Source: Diadema setosum (taxonomy: Eukaryota > Echinodermata > Echinoidea > Diadematoida > Diadematidae). Taken from it: 64,000 bases of DNA. The DNA lies in NCBI RefSeq assembly GCF_964275005.1, contig NC_092695.1, forward strand, positions 12,291,697-12,355,696. The letters run 5' to 3'. The notes below the pieces were generated by a model. That model did no database searches. It was not told the DNA's origin and was given only the letters and a program-made list of their open reading frames with translations. Shown in pieces: positions 58,901 to 64,000 of this stretch; the stretch's first letter is position 1, and each line of letters begins with the position of its first letter. Made by a program: the position numbers and the translations under genes.

Positions 58901-59560
58901 CTTTGGAGTCGCTTGCGATACAAATCATTTCTTCAGATTATATTGGGCGATCCTGTTTTAAACCCATCGTGGTGAGTTCCAGACCATATGACATCCAGAT
59001 TTGTAGATGCCTCAATTCAAGCGTTTGTAAGAGCTATCAGGATATACATCTTTATTTTATTTCCTTTGTGTGCTTTTTCTGTTTGTTTTTCGCAACTGTT
59101 TGAGAATAGAAGGATTAGTAGAAGTAGAAAATGCAGAAATATATACAAAATACTTACCTCTTCACTGCAGCCACAAAAGATTTACAAACTTTGCTTTTCA
59201 TAAATCATTTGAGAATGAAGTCTATATAATTCTTTTGTTTGTTGGTCGATGTGTTTCGTTTTGCCTATATACTAGCAGTTGGGCAATAAAGTGCCTTTCA
59301 CGACTCAGTTTGTGTTATATCATTATACACAATTTTGCTAAGAGTAGACCAATCATTTCAATCCATGATTCCAATTAAAGCTGGATAATGTCACCAAATG
59401 AATATGTTATGGTTATTACTGTTTTATCCGCATTCCTGTTTATTTGCTGCGTTCCTGCTATATATTAATGCACCCGATTACTGATAACAGTTTGCTTATA
59501 ACTATATCTAGCACGAGAATCTTGCAATAATATGTTATCATCAGGTTATAGAATGGTTAG
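55956..59560. repeat. Four-unit tandem array with a conserved core of about 70 bp
   Basis: Cores start at about 55956, 56816, 57713 and 58717, with spacing of 859, 897 and 1,004 bp. Each core reads in order GTAAACC(A/G)AATTGTGACAAG (units 2-4; unit 1 is diverged here), a GC box (CCCCGCCCCGC in units 1 and 3), TATCACTGTGATGGACAACC, TTGTATCTTTCC and ATCTCCAA. Unit 2 is the most diverged. Outside the core, units 3 and 4 still align in several blocks (GGCGATCCTGTTTTAAAC, AAATGCAGAAATATAT, CAGTTTGTGTTA), while units 1 and 2 have drifted. No transposon ends were found. The array lies downstream of the kinase stop. It could be repeated regulatory DNA, small RNA genes or decayed small genes; the sequence does not decide. 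Confidence 0.7.
58847..58975 (+). CDS. Possible membrane micropeptide in array unit 4
   Basis: A 42-codon frame, MEILLVSVAAFIPAIILILW followed by a basic/aromatic stretch SRLRYKSF and ending NPSW. One membrane helix is predicted by eye. It begins 60 bp after the conserved core. At the matching place in unit 3 (57866-57943) a 25-codon frame, MIAFLLIVIPIFRIAYKMQY and five more residues, also has a hydrophobic stretch then a basic/aromatic end. The two are only loosely alike and reach the shared GGCGATCCTG block in different frames. Units 1 and 2 have no equivalent that I can see. No known family recognised. Confidence 0.2.
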   Translation: MEILLVSVAAFIPAIILILWSRLRYKSFLQIILGDPVLNPSW

Positions 59561-59600
59561 TAGCAAAGTCTGAAAATCCTTATATGGACAGCAGTGCGGC

Positions 59601-61805
59601 TTACTTCATCATCATCCTCAGCTCGTCGACAACGGCATCGACGGCAGGCCGATTGACGGGCATGGAACTCCGGCAGGCGTCCCCGATGTCGGTCAGGTCT
59701 CGGTCGCCACTCGACATCCCCATGGCCCAGAGGAGTCGGCCGAGCTGGAAGACATCGCTGTGGACGCTCTTGGGCTGGTCTTGGAGGGCAACCTCTGGAG
59801 CAATGTGTCGATAGATCTGGCCTCGACGGTACTTCTCCTTGACATTGCGGCAGAATCGGGTGTAGTTCTGATCGCTCCGAGAGGTCACCAGACCGAAGTC
59901 GATGATCTTGGCCCGCCATCGATGACCTGGAAGAATCGGAAAGAATTGTCTTCAAAGGGCACAACCACATTGTGAAATCTGAAGTCTGATGAGAAAGACA
60001 TCCACCTATTTTCCAGCAACATTAGAGACAGAATTTCGTTTTTGCTTAATATCACTTGTCGTTTCTGCAAGCGTTGTGGATTTTCCAAGCAAAGCAATTC
60101 TGCAGATGCAGAAGTTTTAAAGATCACACGCCTCCATTTTTTTTAAATCGCAGACTAAAGAGTACTGCAAATGTGTGCAATTTTAGTTTTCTAACCTATC
60201 TTCAGAACAACGGTGGTAGTGATGATGGGATTGCGGGCTCTATCGGAGAATAATGTCTATATGGTCATTTTGCAAATAAATGTCCGAATAAAGCTTGATC
60301 TACAATTAAAAAGAAAAAAAGAAATGTTACTAACCTGTGGGTGGCATGTAGATCAGGGCGTTGTCTCCCTTCAGGTCATTCATCAAGTATCCCTTATTAT
60401 GAATGACCTGAAGACCACATGACAGATCTAGGGCGATCTGTAGCCAGTCGGCATGACGAACCAAGGGTGCGTGGCCAGCAATTGCCTTTCCCACAGTAAA
60501 CGTCTTGCCGCTCTTGGGGTCTCCTGTATAACGGACAAAATACAGCAATGAATAAGAAACGTTGTCCGTCCATGATGAAGAATGATGTTTTACACTGCAT
60601 GCTAATTCGATACGGAGTAATAATTGCTGATATAACTGCATTCATCACACTAAAACAAATGCAAGACAAGCTATAGAAACGGAGAATGAATGCAATGTTT
60701 ACTAACTACTAATTTCATGATTGCTTTTATACAAAAGGAATTTATGATTTTTTAAAATAAATAAATTGATAACTGAATGAGAATGAATGAATGAATGAAT
60801 GAATGAATGAATGAATGAATGGAAGGATGAACGGATGATGGAGTGAAGGCTCAGAGAGAGGATGAGTAAAATTAATTGGCACAGACCAGACGACCCGAAA
60901 TGACAATAATAAACCCGTAGCTGCCTGGTATAGAAGTGTGAAGAGGATTAAGGACCTGAAAAGATATATTTACCAACAAACTCCATCGCCAGACCCACGC
61001 ATCCCACCCTGACCTCAACGCAGCCAAGATAGCGGGGAAAGAACTCCTCTCGACCGAACAAGTCCAGCAGAGAGGCTTCCTTCGCGATCTTCTGCACCTG
61101 ATATACAAGGACGAGAATTAGCAAACTGATTACCATAATGTCACACAATGAATCAAAATCTGTCACAGTTTAAAGAGTTTGGTACGAAGGTGTATGTCCT
61201 ATTTTTCTAAATAACTCGTAACTCTTTCGATTTTGACTAATCAATTTGCTTATTTGTATAATGTTCTTCCTGCATTGGTATGTCTGTATTTTCAAGATGT
61301 CGACAAAAACTTGTACACTGTAGGAAGTGCTGGTTACCTTGGCTTCCATTGCCCGGGGACAGTCGGGTAGGATCATGGTCTTCACGGCGATGGGTGTGCC
61401 GGAGGAGCGGTGGCGATGTAGGTACACGGTGCCGTAGCACCCGCTCCCCAAGATGGTTGGACCGCCCGAGGCGGTGAATGGCTTCAGATCGGCCAGGTCC
61501 CACACGTATGTCGAAGGTAAGGATGATGGTGATGTAGCACCGTTACCCCTGGCAACAGCTCCACTTACTGCACCTTGCAGAGATGGTTCAGTAGGAGATC
61601 TAAAGAAAACAAAGAGAAAACGTACAGGCATGTTTGTTTTTGTATTCAGTCGTCAATTTTTTATTTTCTAAGGAGGTATAAATATACAATTAAGTTCTTG
61701 ATAGTGTTTTACTAGTAAGACTGATGTTGAGTGTAATCATAAACACTTATTGTTGAAAGACAACTCATCACAATCTGATAAAAATAGGAGTATTGCATAT
61801 GTTGT

Positions 61806-61846
<41 letters not shown>

Positions 61847-63846
61847 ATGTATGGTATCTTCATATCCTGTTGGTAATGTTTGACTGATGATTCACATGAT
61901 AGAGTTTGAAAAATGTTAAGATTCTTGAAGCGTATGCTGATTCTGATTCATTAAGTGTTCACTGACAAAAAAAAACTCCAGGGATGTTTGTGTGTGTGTG
62001 TGTGTGTGTGTGTACGTATGTATGTCCTTACTGAGAGGAATCGGTGTCTGATACATGTGCAGGGAACCGCCAGACGATGGGGAACCCAGGAGGACTTGAG
62101 GATTCGGAGGTGGACGAGGAGTTAAGGAGGGTGCTGGACTGAGATGTTTCGGGGGTTTGAGCTGACCTGTATGATAGTTTAATTTTAAGAAATGCGTTTA
62201 TAGATACAGAAATAAGTTTTGATTGCATAAAAACTGGATTTAGATATTGAGAAAACGTAAATTACACTATACCATATTTAGTTTCTATTCAATCTAAAGA
62301 AATTCAGAACAAGATAAGGTCTTAGATATGCAAAGAACCAGCAAATAGATATATTTGTGAGTGTTTCCTCACCATTTAGGCAGAGCAGAAGCGTCCACGA
62401 AACCACGAGAGTCGTGACCCTAAATGAGAAGAATTATTAGATCAGAATGAATTTATACCCATTATCATCATAGTTCTGGCATAAAATTAATCAAGAACAA
62501 GCCACATCAAAAGGACAGTGGTAACATCAACTGCTCAAAAGACACTGGCCAGAAAAGACGCCATAGTCCGTTAAATGCAGTATTACAACAATATTTTAAA
62601 GCAAACGATTATGACAATAATATGATATTGGCTAAAATATCTAATCTTACCGGTGAGCGGTGAGAGGCAAGCTTTATTTGCCTTCTGGCTTCCGCCAGTT
62701 CCGTCTCTAGGGTCTGCATCTTGTCTTGGAGTCGTCGAATCTTCTCCTCGGCTTCCATTGCCTGCTTACCCTTCTGCCAAGCTCTCTCTTCGGCAGATCG
62801 AACATCTTCCTCGGCGATCTTCCTCCCTTCTTCAGCTCGACTTGCCCGCGCCTCGGCAAGTCTCGCCCTCTCTTTGGCTTGACTAGCCTTGGCTTCGGCG
62901 AATCTCGCCTTTTTCTCCGCCTGACTCGCCTCAGCCTCAGCAAGTCTCGCTAGTACCTCCTCCCGACTCGCCCTGGCTTCGGCAAGTCTCTCTCGCTCCG
63001 CCGCCTGACTCGCCCTGGCTTCGGCAAGTCTCTCTCGCTCTGCTGCCTGACTCGCCCTGGCTTCGGCAAGTCTCTCTCGCTCCGCCACCTGACTCGCCTC
63101 AGCCTCGGCGAGTCTCGCCCTTTCCTCGGCCTGACTCGCCCTGGTTTCGGCAAGTCGCTCTCGCTCCACCGCCTGACTCGCCTCAGCCTCGGCAAGTCTC
63201 CCTCGCTGCGCCGCCCGACTCGCCTCAACTTCGGCGAGTCTCGCTCTCTCCTCGGCAAGTCCGAATCTCTCCTCTGCTCGTTCAGCTCTTCTTATAGAGC
63301 TACACGCCAATTTGGCAAGAGTCTTTAAAGCTCCTGCCTCGTGTTCTGCCATGAACAGTCGCCTCTCAGCAAGTTGAAGTTTGCCGCTCAGCTCCTAATG
63401 TGAAAAAGGGCAATGATACCTATATTAAAAGAATATACAGAAAATTGCGAGGCAGTTTACAATTTGAATCGTATTCTGAGGTACAAAGAGCATCAAATAG
63501 GGATCTGCTTGGTCCACAACGTAGATCCAGACTAAAATATAGAAATCCAGTTGCTAAACTTCTCCGAGAGCTTGGATTGATTTTGGTAGCCGAAGTTCGA
63601 TTTGTCCATAAGAAACTTAAAACGATTCAGTTTGGCAACATTCATAATGATTTTTTTTTTTTAATACTTATATTCATGGAGATCTACAAAATTACTTACC
63701 TCAAGCCGTTCCTTGTGTTGTTCTATCTCCAAGGAATCTCGCATGCTTTTAAGAAGTAGTTCTCCTGCGAGGTATACGGTTGTTTGGCGTCCATGCGGCG
63801 AGGCCGGGCGGGAATCCATGGCAGGTTGCACGTCAAACTCAGGCAT
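59601..63846 (-). CDS. Coiled-coil protein kinase, 8-exon gene
   Basis: Exons 63700-63846, 62651-63394, 62373-62419, 62032-62166, 61338-61599, 60974-61097, 60335-60523 and 59601-59926 join in phase to 657 residues. Residues about 60-250 form a coiled coil of 14-residue repeats such as ERLAEARASQAAER. A Ser/Thr/Pro-rich linker follows, then a kinase domain from about 405 to the end. The glycine loop is GSGCYGTVY (409-417), the beta-3 lysine is in IAVK (431), a likely helix-C Glu is in KIAKEASLL, and DFG is at 559-561 and APE at 592-594. The catalytic loop reads LMNDLKGDN, so Asp, Lys and Asn are present but the usual His-Arg is Met-Asn. It is probably active, substrate unknown, family not identified. 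Start 63846 (MPEFDVQ) is uncertain because an acceptor-like ACACAG lies just upstream; further 5' exons may lie beyond the window. AATAAA on this strand lies at 59439-59444. Confidence 0.85.
60781..60821. repeat. (GAAT)n microsatellite in a kinase intron
   Basis: About ten GAAT units. Other simple repeats in this gene are (TG)n at 61804-61841 and 61989-62013. Confidence 0.95.
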
Positions 63847-64000
63847 ACTGTGTACAAAAGGTTTTTATCTTTTATTAGTTTTAATTCAATTTAACGTGTC
63901 ACCAACCTTTGATTTTGAATGCTGATCCGTTCGTCGTACGTAGTACGTAGAGTGTTTGTTTGCTTGTTTGTCTGTTTGGTTTTTTGTGGGGTTTTTTTTT

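Noticed and set aside
59584-59975. Frames on the opposite strand and in the second minus frame over the last kinase exon
   Set aside because: Shadows of the real exon, which carries DFG and APE in its own frame.
62653-63258. Plus-strand and alternative minus-strand frames over the coiled-coil exon
   Set aside because: Shadows of the 14-residue repeat. Only the frame with consistent splice phases fits the kinase gene.

Overview
The window looks like nuclear DNA of a marine invertebrate deuterostome, most likely an echinoderm such as a sea urchin. This is an inference. It rests on intron-rich genes whose protein sequences resemble vertebrate ones, DIRS and Ty3/gypsy retroelement fossils, and a dense load of short inverted-repeat transposons of the kind common in marine invertebrates. 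I see no bacterial operons, rRNA, tRNA or CRISPR array.

Layout. 1-10 kb is a graveyard of retroelements. A DIRS-like fossil (1 to about 4.93 kb) carries a young gag-only LTR element inside it. It is followed by a gag fragment and a Ty3/gypsy fossil (about 6.44-10.0 kb) that was split by a 1,388-bp DNA transposon with 33-bp inverted ends. At 10.0-12.2 kb a Myb/SANT-like DNA-binding gene starts exactly where the gypsy fossil breaks off. From 33.3 kb down to 14.5 kb the minus strand carries a complete 14-exon VPS36 gene (ESCRT-II; 384 codons). Its introns hold a full mariner-type transposon, several foldback MITEs, a 0.6-kb tandem duplication, and an element with four perfect RFX X-boxes. Head-to-head with it, 34.1-49.3 kb on the plus strand is GCNA, a SprT-type metalloprotease with an acidic disordered half, zinc ribbon and HMG-like tail. 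A 32-bp minisatellite lies just before its catalytic exon.

From 50.0 to 53.2 kb lie two copies of a repeat rich in AGGTCA nuclear-receptor half-sites. They share their terminal sequence with the RFX element in the VPS36 intron. From 55.96 to about 59.56 kb there is a four-unit tandem array (0.86-1.0 kb units), each unit with a conserved core of about 70 bp that I cannot assign to any known family. From 63.85 to 59.60 kb on the minus strand is an eight-exon gene for a protein kinase with a long 14-residue-repeat coiled coil.

The three well-supported host genes act in separate processes: VPS36 in endosomal sorting, GCNA in germline DNA-protein crosslink repair, and the coiled-coil kinase in unknown signalling. 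VPS36 and GCNA may share the roughly 0.8 kb between their starts as a divergent promoter, which contains a good CTCF-like site. The most unusual items are the 55.9-59.6 kb array and the motif-bearing mobile element family.
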